Shown in pieces: positions 1-6,093 of a stretch of 6,093 nt of DNA (the first letter of the stretch is position 1; each line of letters opens with the position of its first letter). Made by a program: the position numbers and the translations under genes. The notes under the pieces were generated by a model. The model ran no database searches. It was not told the DNA's origin and saw only the letters and a program-made list of their open reading frames with translations. The stretch lies in contig JAPYTU010000074.1 in NCBI GenBank assembly GCA_029940715.1, forward strand, positions 1,327 to 7,419. The letters are read 5' to 3'. This DNA comes from Cytophagales bacterium. Lineage in GTDB: Bacteria > Bacteroidota > Bacteroidia > Cytophagales > MED-G16.

Positions 1-137
1 TAGAATTAAAATTAAATGCTAAAATTTCAAATATTAGTAATGATAAATTTCAAGAGTTAGCAGATTTTGCAAAAAATAATTGTCCTATATCAGGACTATT
101 GAAATGTGATATAAAATTAGTTGTTGTATTAGGCTAA
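1..137 (+). CDS. OsmC/Ohr-family protein, C-terminal fragment (5' end outside window)
   Basis: This is the last 44 codons of a gene that enters from the left edge; the reading frame starts at base 3 and ends with TAA at 135-137. The visible peptide ends with the pattern of OsmC-family proteins: an amphipathic helix (FQELADFAKNN) leading into NCPISGLL, then a final beta strand (IKLVVVL). In characterised OsmC and Ohr proteins the Cys of this CPxS motif is one of two redox-active cysteines that reduce organic hydroperoxides in the cytoplasm; here it is residue 27 of the fragment. The other cysteine would lie upstream, outside the window, so peroxidase activity cannot be confirmed, and some OsmC-like proteins have no proven peroxidase role. 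A second Cys (residue 35) follows shortly after. The next gene begins only 21 bases downstream, so read-through into it is possible. Family assignment is fairly secure; the subfamily is not. Confidence 0.8.
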   Translation, partial: ELKLNAKISNISNDKFQELADFAKNNCPISGLLKCDIKLVVVLG

Positions 138-150
138 TTTTATATATTTG
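121..150 (+). promoter_or_regulatory. Possible Bacteroidota-type -33/-7 promoter
   Basis: TTG at 121-123 is followed after 19 bases by TATATTTG at 143-150, which fits the TTG/TAnnTTTG consensus known for the primary sigma factor of Bacteroidota. Transcription would start at about 155-157, just before the ATG at 159, giving a nearly leaderless message for the small His/Cys protein gene. The element overlaps the end of the OsmC-family gene. In sequence this AT-rich such matches arise by chance, so the call is tentative. Confidence 0.33.
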
Positions 151-158
151 GCTTACTA

Positions 159-470
159 ATGAAAAAACAAATTTCTATTTTATTTCTTGCCTTACTTTTA
201 AGTCCAGTTTTATTTAAATCAGTAAATAGTTTTTTTGGACATCAACATGAAATTTGTAGTGCAGATGGAATTCATTATCATGAAATTACTAATGATTGTC
301 CACAGTGCATGACAAGTAAAATAAAATTAGATGTATATTTCATTAATAATTCAGAAGATATACTAAACATATCTTACAGTCAAATAAAGAATAATTACTC
401 TCAACAATTATCTGTTTGTAAGATAAATTTAATTGACTCTCAAAGAGGTCCCCCTTCACTAATATCTTAA
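159..470 (+). CDS. Small exported His/Cys-rich protein, candidate metal-binding partner of the TonB receptor
   Basis: This 103-residue protein starts with MKK and a hydrophobic stretch (about residues 5-20), consistent with a signal peptide or N-terminal anchor; there is no lipobox. Directly after it comes a cluster of potential metal ligands: His28, His30, Cys33, His39, His41 and then Cys47-Pro-Gln-Cys50. A further Cys lies at 87, and the protein ends with a conserved-looking RGPP (96-99). From memory, small proteins with an H-x-H/CxxC core and an R-x-PP tail are encoded next to TonB-dependent receptors in flavobacteria, and they resemble DUF2946-like proteins in layout. I cannot assign a named family with confidence. 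The receptor gene starts 74 bases downstream on the same strand with no promoter evident between them, so co-expression is likely. I infer periplasmic binding or delivery of a metal such as copper or zinc; redox or heme roles are alternatives. No Shine-Dalgarno sequence precedes the ATG, as is usual in this phylum. Confidence 0.72.
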   Translation: MKKQISILFLALLLSPVLFKSVNSFFGHQHEICSADGIHYHEITNDCPQCMTSKIKLDVYFINNSEDILNISYSQIKNNYSQQLSVCKINLIDSQRGPPSLIS

Positions 471-544
471 TTTTAGGGTTAAAAGAGTGCCTTTCTATAC
501 AATAGTACAAACTCTTCTATTTATTTCATTAGATTTATTTTATT

Positions 545-2911
545 ATGAAAAAATTAGTTTTATTAATATTTATTTTAAGTTCTATTTTTATAGATCTTTT
601 TTCTCAAAATGTAATTTCTGGAATTATTCAAGAAGATGGATCTGGAGAGAGACTCTCTTATTCAAATGTTTATATTGATGAAATCAAAATTGGATCAAGT
701 GCTAATGAAAATGGATATTTCACTTTAGTAGGAGATATTAAAGAGGGCATGACTCTTAAAGCAAGTTACGTTGGCTATAAAACAAAATCGATCACACTAA
801 CAAGTGAAATGATTAATAATGATTTTGAAATTAATTTGGCGGTTCTTACATCTACTTTAAATGAAGTTGTAGTGTCCGCGGAGTCTAGTAAATTTCTTCA
901 GGCAAATACTGAAATTAGTAAGCATAGGATGTCAGTAAAACAACTTAGCTTGTTACCCTCAATTGGTGAGGTTGATATATTTAGATCTTTACAACTTTTA
1001 CCGGGAGTAAGCGCGACTCATGAGAGTAGTTCGGGATTACATATTAGGGGAGGAGAACCACAGGAAAATCTTGTTCTTTTAGATGGAATAAAAGTATATA
1101 ATGTTGATCATTTTTTTGGATTTTTTAGTGCTTTTAACGCTAATGCAATAAAAAGTGTCGATTTATATAAAGGGGCATTTCCTTCAAAATATGGAGGCAG
1201 ACTTTCAAGTGTAATTGATCTTACTGGGAAGGTGGGCAGTTTCAATGAAATAAAGGGTAATCTTAGTGTTAACCTTTTAAGTGCTTCAGGAAGTATTGAG
1301 ATTCCTTTCTTGAAAAAGTTTAGTTTTTTTGCTTCTGGAAGGAGGTCTTTTACAGATATTCTTCAAACATCATTTTTTGAGAAAATATTTAGTCAATTTG
1401 ATCCTGATGATGACATTGAAAATTTAGAGCCATTTATTCCTACCTTTAATTTTTATGATTTTAACTCTAAGCTATCATTTAAACCATCTAAAGATGATTT
1501 GATTACATTCAGTTTTTATAAAGGAGAAGATAATCTTGATGAGTCAAGTGATACAAAAAGATATCAGTATCCAAATTTTGGAAATATTGACAAAATAGAA
1601 ATTATTGGTGATTTGGATAGGATATCACGTTGGGGTAACGAGGGTTATTCTTTTAAATGGTCTAGACAATGGAATCCAAAATTTTATAATAGTTTAAATG
1701 TATCTTATTCCAAATATTATAATTTTCGAGATGATAGCTATTTTGTAGACGTTAGAATTCCAGAATTAGATTCTACTATATTTGATTTAAGTGTTATACT
1801 AGATCAAGATAATTCTGTAAAAGATTTTACTGCTCGCTACGATGCAGAAATAGTCTCAGGAAAAAATAATAAGTTTGAATTTGGTGCTGAGTATACAAAA
1901 TCGGAGGTAGATTATTTATTTGTAAGAGACGATACTCTTAATATAATTGATACAGATCAAGAATCTAAATTATATTCTGCCTACATATCTTATGATTTAA
2001 AATCTGTTGAAAACCTTAATGTTAAGATTGGTTTAAGAGGAAGTAGGTACGGCTTCAATGATAAAAATTATTTTTCTCCAAGATTTCAATTTGACTATTC
2101 ATTAACTGATAAATTAAAAGTTAAAGCTGGCTATGGAGTTCATTATCAATTTGTAAAAAAAATAGTTGGAGAAGGAGTAACGTCTAGATCTAGAGATTTT
2201 TGGTTACTTTCAGAGGATAATAATGTAAAAGTTGGAAAATCAACACATTATGTTGCAGGACTTTCATACGAAAGAGATGCATGGCTTATAAATTCTGAAA
2301 TATTTTATAAGGATGTAGAGAATTTAACTGAGTTTTCATTAAGGTATCAGAATACTGGAATAAGTTCACTATTTTTTACAGGAAGTGGAACAGTTAAAGG
2401 TTTTGAAACTCTGCTTCAAAAAAAGATAGAAAAATATACAGGTTGGATATCATACACTTATATTGACGCTGAAAATACCTTTCCACTTTTAAATGATGGC
2501 CTTTCTTTTAGAGCTCCTCATACTCAAAAAAATGAGTTTAAAATATTTAATAATTATGAGATAAATGGATGGAATTTTTCAGTCACTTTTATTTACGGGT
2601 CAGGAGAATATTTTACTGAACCATCTTATAAGTATGATATTACACTACTTGATGATAGTAATATAACTTTTATTGGAGTTGGACCAAAAAATGGATCTCT
2701 TCTTCCTGATTATCATAGATTAGATCTTTCTGTTCATCATATATTTAATATTAATAAGTATAAGGGAGATATTGGTATATCCATTTTTAATGTCTACAAC
2801 AGATCAAATGTGTGGTATTATGAGTATGATTTTAATCAAGAACCATTTTTAAAAACCAGCAAAAATTATTTGGGTTTTATACCTAATATTTCTTTAAAAT
2901 TTGAATTTTAA
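545..2911 (+). CDS. TonB-dependent outer-membrane receptor with carboxypeptidase-regulatory-like N-terminal domain
   Basis: This intact 788-residue receptor moves an unidentified ligand across the outer membrane using TonB/ExbBD energy. A signal peptide covers residues 1 to about 20 (cleavage near FSQ). Residues 22-100 form a CarboxypepD_reg-like beta domain, with the typical PYxNVYI-like (SYSNVYI), GYFTL and SYVGYKT segments. LNEVVVSAE at 105-113 is a probable TonB box. The plug spans about 128-228, with LHIRGGEPQENLVLLDG at 165-181 and YKGAFPSKYGGRLSSVIDL at 208-226 as its hallmarks. The rest is a beta-barrel rich in alternating aromatic residues, ending in Phe as outer-membrane proteins do. 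It is shorter than SusC proteins (about 1000 residues) and no SusD gene follows, so it belongs to the non-Sus receptors. The lipoprotein gene starts 2 bases after its stop, and the His/Cys-rich protein gene lies upstream. The substrate cannot be read from the sequence; a metal or metal complex is inferred only from the upstream neighbour. Confidence 0.95.
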   Translation: MKKLVLLIFILSSIFIDLFSQNVISGIIQEDGSGERLSYSNVYIDEIKIGSSANENGYFTLVGDIKEGMTLKASYVGYKTKSITLTSEMINNDFEINLAVLTSTLNEVVVSAESSKFLQANTEISKHRMSVKQLSLLPSIGEVDIFRSLQLLPGVSATHESSSGLHIRGGEPQENLVLLDGIKVYNVDHFFGFFSAFNANAIKSVDLYKGAFPSKYGGRLSSVIDLTGKVGSFNEIKGNLSVNLLSASGSIEIPFLKKFSFFASGRRSFTDILQTSFFEKIFSQFDPDDDIENLEPFIPTFNFYDFNSKLSFKPSKDDLITFSFYKGEDNLDESSDTKRYQYPNFGNIDKIEIIGDLDRISRWGNEGYSFKWSRQWNPKFYNSLNVSYSKYYNFRDDSYFVDVRIPELDSTIFDLSVILDQDNSVKDFTARYDAEIVSGKNNKFEFGAEYTKSEVDYLFVRDDTLNIIDTDQESKLYSAYISYDLKSVENLNVKIGLRGSRYGFNDKNYFSPRFQFDYSLTDKLKVKAGYGVHYQFVKKIVGEGVTSRSRDFWLLSEDNNVKVGKSTHYVAGLSYERDAWLINSEIFYKDVENLTEFSLRYQNTGISSLFFTGSGTVKGFETLLQKKIEKYTGWISYTYIDAENTFPLLNDGLSFRAPHTQKNEFKIFNNYEINGWNFSVTFIYGSGEYFTEPSYKYDITLLDDSNITFIGVGPKNGSLLPDYHRLDLSVHHIFNINKYKGDIGISIFNVYNRSNVWYYEYDFNQEPFLKTSKNYLGFIPNISLKFEF

Positions 2912-2913
2912 TT

Positions 2914-3738
2914 ATGAAAAAGTGTTTGGCATTTATTTTTTCTTTTTTCTTTTTCTCTTGTGACAACGAAATTCCTATAGATAAAAATTTTGTTGTTGAG
3001 GCTTTCCTTTTTCAGGGAGAGGTTGTAGATGATATAAAAATTAAAGAGGCAAAAATGTGGAATTCAACAGATAGCATTTCTGATTATATTGAAAATGCAG
3101 ATGTTATAATTTTTGGGAATGGGACTGAATATAAATTAGATTATAACTCTCAGTTTGAGAGTTATGTGACTAATCAAAATATAGATATAGTATCAGGTAA
3201 TACTTATGGTCTTGAGGTAACGGTTGGTAATAGGACTGCAACTGGAGAAACTATTGTTCCTACAAAACCTGTAGGTCTTAGATTGTCGACTGAAAAAATT
3301 GTAATTCCTCATTTGGTATTAAGTTCTGCACTTCCTAACATTTTAGCTGGACTTTATGAAACGGCAAGGACATCAGTGATTTGGGACAATCCAAATAATG
3401 AATACCACTATTTGACTATAAAGTATGATAGTGAAAGTGAAGACCCAATTTTTGGTGAGGAAATTCCAGGTGCAGTAGGAGAATTTTTTAGTAATTTTTC
3501 ATTACAATCTGAGCCTACAAGAGACACTGAATATAATGCGCTATGTTTAAGCTTAAAAAATTATGGGAGATATAAAGTAACTCTATATAAAATAAATAGG
3601 GATTACTATAGTTTATTTGAAAATCAGGTTCAAGATGGAAATGATCTTAATGAACCTCCATCAAACATTTTTAATGCTTTTGGTGTATTTTCTGCTTTTG
3701 CTAGTGATACCGTATCTTTTAAAATTGTTAGAGAATAA
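2914..3738 (+). CDS. DUF4249-like lipoprotein paired with the TonB-dependent receptor
   Basis: This 274-residue protein has a very short, Phe-rich signal sequence ending in FFSC, with the lipid-attachment Cys probably at residue 16. The mature protein would start CDNE; acidic residues just after the Cys are compatible with surface export of lipoproteins in Bacteroidota, but this is only suggestive. The pattern fits DUF4249: an FVVEAFLFQGE strand near residues 26-36, an ADVIIFGNG strand (62-70), YGLEVTVGNRTATGETIVPTKP (98-119) resembling the Ig-like first domain, and a C-terminal NIFNAFGVFSAF (251-262) that matches the family's typical ending. DUF4249 proteins are commonly encoded directly after TonB receptors of this type. 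Their molecular role is not established to my knowledge; by analogy with other receptor-lipoprotein pairs, this one may cap or assist the receptor. It starts 2 bases after the receptor's stop codon, so the two are almost certainly co-translated. The stop codon abuts that of the convergent downstream gene. Confidence 0.85.
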   Translation: MKKCLAFIFSFFFFSCDNEIPIDKNFVVEAFLFQGEVVDDIKIKEAKMWNSTDSISDYIENADVIIFGNGTEYKLDYNSQFESYVTNQNIDIVSGNTYGLEVTVGNRTATGETIVPTKPVGLRLSTEKIVIPHLVLSSALPNILAGLYETARTSVIWDNPNNEYHYLTIKYDSESEDPIFGEEIPGAVGEFFSNFSLQSEPTRDTEYNALCLSLKNYGRYKVTLYKINRDYYSLFENQVQDGNDLNEPPSNIFNAFGVFSAFASDTVSFKIVRE

Positions 3739-3746
3739 TTATTTTC
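3731..3746. other. AT-rich palindrome across the two abutting stop codons
   Basis: AATAATTATT at 3734-3743 is a perfect palindrome, extended to 3731-3746 with one mismatched pair. Its centre falls exactly between the TAA of the lipoprotein gene and the TTA (reverse-strand TAA) of the DoxX-like gene. There is no other space for a terminator between these convergent genes. The stem contains almost no G or C, so it would be a weak hairpin; most of the symmetry comes simply from two TAA stops meeting head to head. Confidence 0.3.
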
Positions 3747-4137
3747 TTATCCAGTAGGCAATCCAAATAAGAATTCCTTGCATAGGAAGTCTCCAAATAA
3801 CAATTTGTTGTGATGCCCCAATTGCTTCTTGAGCTTCTTTACTTTGAGCAAGATATATGTTTGCAGGGAAAACTGCTATTAGTAGAAGGATAAGTCCTAT
3901 CGAACCATAGTATCTATATTTTGGAAATAGTATCATAAGACCAAAGAGTATTTCAAAAAAACCACTTATGTAAACTAATTCAATATGAAATGGAAGATAA
4001 GGTGGAATAATAGATAAAAAATAATCAGGTTCTATAAAATGTTTGATTCCTACAATAGCATAAAAAATAGAGGATATTACTATTAAAATTGATTTTTGTA
4101 ATTTACCTTTCCTTATCATAAACCTTGTAATATGCAT
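3739..4137 (-). CDS. DoxX-like small integral membrane protein
   Basis: This 132-residue protein has four predicted membrane helices at about 16-32, 52-71, 77-96 and 112-130. The sequence GIKHFIEPDYFLSIIPPYLP (30-49), ELVYISGFFEILFGL (53-67), LLLIAVFPANIYLA (84-97) and RLPMQGILIWIAYW (116-129) is typical of the DoxX-like membrane proteins of the COG4270 type common in Bacteroidota. Relatives include subunits linked to thiosulfate:quinone oxidoreductase and membrane redox complexes, but proteins of this subgroup are mostly uncharacterised, so I assign no reaction. The start is uncertain. The first ATG (4137 on the minus strand) directly abuts the ATG of the divergent gene. Met7 (start at 4119) is preceded by AAGG eight bases upstream and begins MIRKGKLQKS just before the first helix, which makes it a good alternative giving 126 residues. 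Its promoter would have to lie inside the neighbouring gene. Confidence 0.85.
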   Translation of the reverse strand: MHITRFMIRKGKLQKSILIVISSIFYAIVGIKHFIEPDYFLSIIPPYLPFHIELVYISGFFEILFGLMILFPKYRYYGSIGLILLLIAVFPANIYLAQSKEAQEAIGASQQIVIWRLPMQGILIWIAYWIRK

Positions 4138-4875
4138 AAATTATTACTTATTTTTTTGTTGTTTTCGACTTTTAATATTTGTGCTCAAGATGCTAATGAA
4201 ATTTTAAAAAAATCTGAAGAAAAAATAACAGGCATAAAATCATCTTATCAGGAAATGATGATAAAGATAGTTCGACCTAAGTGGAGTAAGGAAATGACAA
4301 TGAAAGGATGGTCCATTGGAGAAGATTATTTTACTTCTGTTGTGCTGTCTCCTGCAAAAGAGAAAGGAATAGTGTTCTTAAAGAGAGAGAATGAAGTATG
4401 GAATTATATTCCTTCTATAGAGAGAACAATCAAACTACCGCCATCAATGATGATGCAAAACTGGATGGGAACGGATTTTACAAATGATGATCTTGTACAA
4501 AGATCTTCAATTATAAAAGATTATTCTAATTCTGTAATTGGAGAAGAAACAATTGATGGATTGGATTGCTGGATCATAGAGCTCATACCGAATGAAGATG
4601 CAGCTGTAGTATGGGGAAAGCTTATTATGTGGATAGATAAGAAAGACTATATGCAGTTAAAAACTCAATTTTTTGATGAGTATGATGAAATGGTAAGTAT
4701 TATGACAGGAAAATCAATAAAGAGTTTTGATGGAAAAAAATTACCTGCAATCATTGAATTTGTTCCGCTAGATAAAGAAGGGAATAAGACTATTGTAGAG
4801 AGGCTAGTCTGGAAATTTGACATTAATATAAATGAACGTTTCTTTTTGCCAAACTATATGAAAAATTTAAGATGA
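4132..4875 (+). CDS. LolA-like outer-membrane lipoprotein-sorting family protein
   Basis: This 247-residue periplasmic protein has a clear signal peptide (MHKLLLIFLLFSTFNICA, cleavage probably before Gln19). Its body matches the LolA_like family (PF17131-type; often annotated outer membrane lipoprotein-sorting protein). The features seen are a DANEILKKSEEKI helix, MKGWSIGEDYF, a WNYIPSIERTIKLPPSMM segment (90-107), the hallmark GTDFTNDDLV at 113-122, a DGLDCWIIELIP strand (142-153) and a late LPAIIEFVP strand. Known LolA carries lipoproteins through the periplasm in a hydrophobic half-barrel. This group shares the fold but differs in sequence from true LolA, and it is typically encoded with ABC permeases or RND/MMPL exporters, so its cargo could be lipoproteins or other lipids. 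It overlaps the ABC permease gene by four bases (ATGA), a strong sign that they work together. Its start codon touches that of the divergent DoxX-like gene. Confidence 0.9.
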   Translation: MHKLLLIFLLFSTFNICAQDANEILKKSEEKITGIKSSYQEMMIKIVRPKWSKEMTMKGWSIGEDYFTSVVLSPAKEKGIVFLKRENEVWNYIPSIERTIKLPPSMMMQNWMGTDFTNDDLVQRSSIIKDYSNSVIGEETIDGLDCWIIELIPNEDAAVVWGKLIMWIDKKDYMQLKTQFFDEYDEMVSIMTGKSIKSFDGKKLPAIIEFVPLDKEGNKTIVERLVWKFDININERFFLPNYMKNLR

Positions 4876-6093
4876 TATTAAAGATAGCTTGGCGTAATAT
4901 TTATAGAAACAAGAAAAGAACTTTAATTACTGTTACTTCAATTTTTGCTGCCCTATCTCTTATAATATTAATGAGAGCCTTGCAGTTTGGATTTTATGAT
5001 AATATAATTAAGACAGTTGTCGAGTCATATGCTGGATATGTTGAGGTTCATGCAGAGGGTTACTGGGATAATCAAAGCCTTGATAATTCCATGGAAGTAG
5101 ATCAGAAACTAATAAATGACATAAGTTCAGTTGAAGGTGTTGAAAACATCGTTCAGAGACTTCAATCTTTCTCACTAATTTCCATGGGAGACAGGACAAA
5201 AGGTGGAATGATTAATGGAATAAACATATCTGATGAACAGAAAATAACTGACTGGAATAAAAAAATGGTATCTGGATCTTTTGATCTTGGAAAGGATGAA
5301 ATAATAATTGGTAAAGGCATTGCTGAATATTTTGACATAAGAGAGAATGACACACTGATTCTCTATGGTCAAGGATACAGAGGTATGATGGCAGCAGGAA
5401 AATACCCAGTTAAAGGAGTAATCGATTTAAAAAATCCAGACCTTAACAAGCTCGGTATTTTTATGACTATAGAGTCAGCAAGAGATTATGTTTCTTCTGG
5501 AATGATATCTACACATATAATTATTGATAAAGAGCAATACTATGATGAGGAGAAAATTGTTAAGGATTTGTCACAGATTCTCTCTAAAGAATATGAAATT
5601 ATGACTTGGAAAGAAACTTTGCCCGAAATAGAACAGACAATTACTGCTGATAGTGCTGGTGGATTAATTATGGCCTTTATCTTATACATAATAGTTGTGT
5701 TTGGAATGTTTGGTACTGTCCTGATGATGACTGAGGAAAGAAAGTATGAGTTTGGTGTCTTAATATCTATAGGAATGAGTAGACTCAGATTATTTGGTAT
5801 TATCTTAATTGAAACAATTATTTTATCTATGATAGGGGTTTTGTTAGCAATTATTTTAACATATCCCATAAGTTACTACTTCAATCTAAATCCTATAGAT
5901 ATGGCTGTTTTAATGGGAGAGGGAGGTGATAAAGTGATGGAAGATTTAGGTTTTTCTCCTTTAGCTCCTATGTCAATTTCATGGGTTATCCCTCTATCTC
6001 ATGCCCTTGTTATTTTTATATTTTCTTTGTTGATATCGATCTATCCTGCTATAAAAATATTAAATCTTAATCCAGTAAAATCTATGAAAATAT
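4872..6093 (+). CDS. FtsX/MacB/LolE-type ABC transporter permease (3' end just outside window)
   Basis: The frame is open from the ATG at 4872 to the window edge: 407 codons with no stop. It begins with MILKIAWRNIYRNKKRT, the usual cytoplasmic start of LolC/E-type permeases, then a first membrane helix at about 18-40. A large periplasmic MacB_PCD-like domain follows (about 42-255). Three more helices come at about 263-287, 308-330 and 372-393, with MMTEERKYEFGVLISIGMSR (285-304) being the conserved cytoplasmic loop after helix 2 that contacts the ATPase. The last visible residues, LNLNPVKSMK, resemble the family's C-terminal LNPxxALR motif, so only a few codons are missing. Such permeases do not transport through a channel in the classic way; they transmit ATP-driven motion to the periplasm, extracting lipoproteins (LolCDE) or driving efflux (MacB). 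The start overlaps the stop of the LolA-like gene, which suggests cargo is handed from the permease to that protein. The ATP-binding subunit, and perhaps a second permease, should lie downstream. Confidence 0.93.
   Translation, partial: MILKIAWRNIYRNKKRTLITVTSIFAALSLIILMRALQFGFYDNIIKTVVESYAGYVEVHAEGYWDNQSLDNSMEVDQKLINDISSVEGVENIVQRLQSFSLISMGDRTKGGMINGINISDEQKITDWNKKMVSGSFDLGKDEIIIGKGIAEYFDIRENDTLILYGQGYRGMMAAGKYPVKGVIDLKNPDLNKLGIFMTIESARDYVSSGMISTHIIIDKEQYYDEEKIVKDLSQILSKEYEIMTWKETLPEIEQTITADSAGGLIMAFILYIIVVFGMFGTVLMMTEERKYEFGVLISIGMSRLRLFGIILIETIILSMIGVLLAIILTYPISYYFNLNPIDMAVLMGEGGDKVMEDLGFSPLAPMSISWVIPLSHALVIFIFSLLISIYPAIKILNLNPVKSMKI

Noticed and set aside
483..516. Inverted repeat AAGAGT ... 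ACTCTT between the small protein and receptor genes, as a terminator or regulatory hairpin
   Set aside because: The stem is only six base pairs with a 22-base loop and no T-run directly after it, so it is within chance expectation.
487..678. Plus-strand open frame of 63 codons overlapping the start of the TonB receptor gene
   Set aside because: It runs through the receptor's signal-peptide region in another frame, is dominated by Phe, Tyr and Ile as expected of out-of-frame AT-rich DNA, and has no recognisable features.
2183..2194. Perfect 12-base palindrome TCTAGATCTAGA
   Set aside because: It lies in frame inside the receptor gene, encoding Ser-Arg-Ser-Arg as a doubled hexamer; there is no positional reason to treat it as a regulatory site.
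545..3738. Reading the receptor and lipoprotein as a SusC/SusD glycan-uptake pair
   Set aside because: The receptor is about 200 residues shorter than typical SusC, and the lipoprotein matches the DUF4249 pattern and is far shorter than SusD (about 500 residues). No carbohydrate enzymes are present.
4091..4098. GATTTTTG as a -7 promoter element for the LolA-like gene
   Set aside because: The conserved TA is missing (GA instead), and no TTG element is found at the proper distance upstream.
5008..5869. Four minus-strand open frames (5008-5199, 5162-5353, 5175-5372, 5540-5869)
   Set aside because: All lie antisense to the uninterrupted ABC permease frame, which has clear family motifs along its whole length. 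Their translations show no domain-like pattern.

Overview
The window is strongly AT-rich and looks like a low-GC member of the Bacteroidota, most likely a marine-type flavobacterium. Three things support this. First, it carries a TonB-dependent receptor with an N-terminal carboxypeptidase-regulatory-like domain, followed by a DUF4249-type lipoprotein; this pair is characteristic of the phylum. Second, start codons lack clear Shine-Dalgarno sequences. Third, the only promoter-like sequence resembles the Bacteroidota -33/-7 type (TTG, 19 bases, TATATTTG). The exact taxon cannot be read from the sequence.

Layout. Positions 1-137 hold the 3' end of an OsmC/Ohr-family gene. Positions 159-470 encode a small exported protein rich in His and Cys, with a CxxC-like motif and a C-terminal RGPP. 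After a 74-base gap comes the TonB-dependent receptor (545-2911). Two bases later comes the DUF4249-like lipoprotein (2914-3738). These three genes look like one expression unit for taking an unidentified ligand across the outer membrane. The His/Cys-rich partner makes a metal or metal complex a reasonable guess, not a demonstrated substrate.

A DoxX-like four-helix membrane protein lies on the minus strand (3739-4137). It has no intergenic DNA on either side: its stop codon abuts the stop codon of the lipoprotein gene, and its annotated start abuts the start of the next plus-strand gene. From 4132 a second plus-strand unit begins, with a periplasmic LolA-like protein (4132-4875) and an overlapping FtsX/MacB/LolE-type ABC permease (4872 to the window edge). 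The ATGA overlap indicates translational coupling. Together they suggest a lipoprotein- or lipid-handling ABC system whose ATPase lies outside the window.

There is no stretch above 300 bases without a gene; the longest gap is the 74 bases at 471-544, where I see no convincing signal. I see no tRNA, rRNA, CRISPR, insertion sequence or clear intrinsic terminator. The window is mostly recognisable families in a very compact arrangement. The least described part is the small His/Cys protein with its receptor and lipoprotein.
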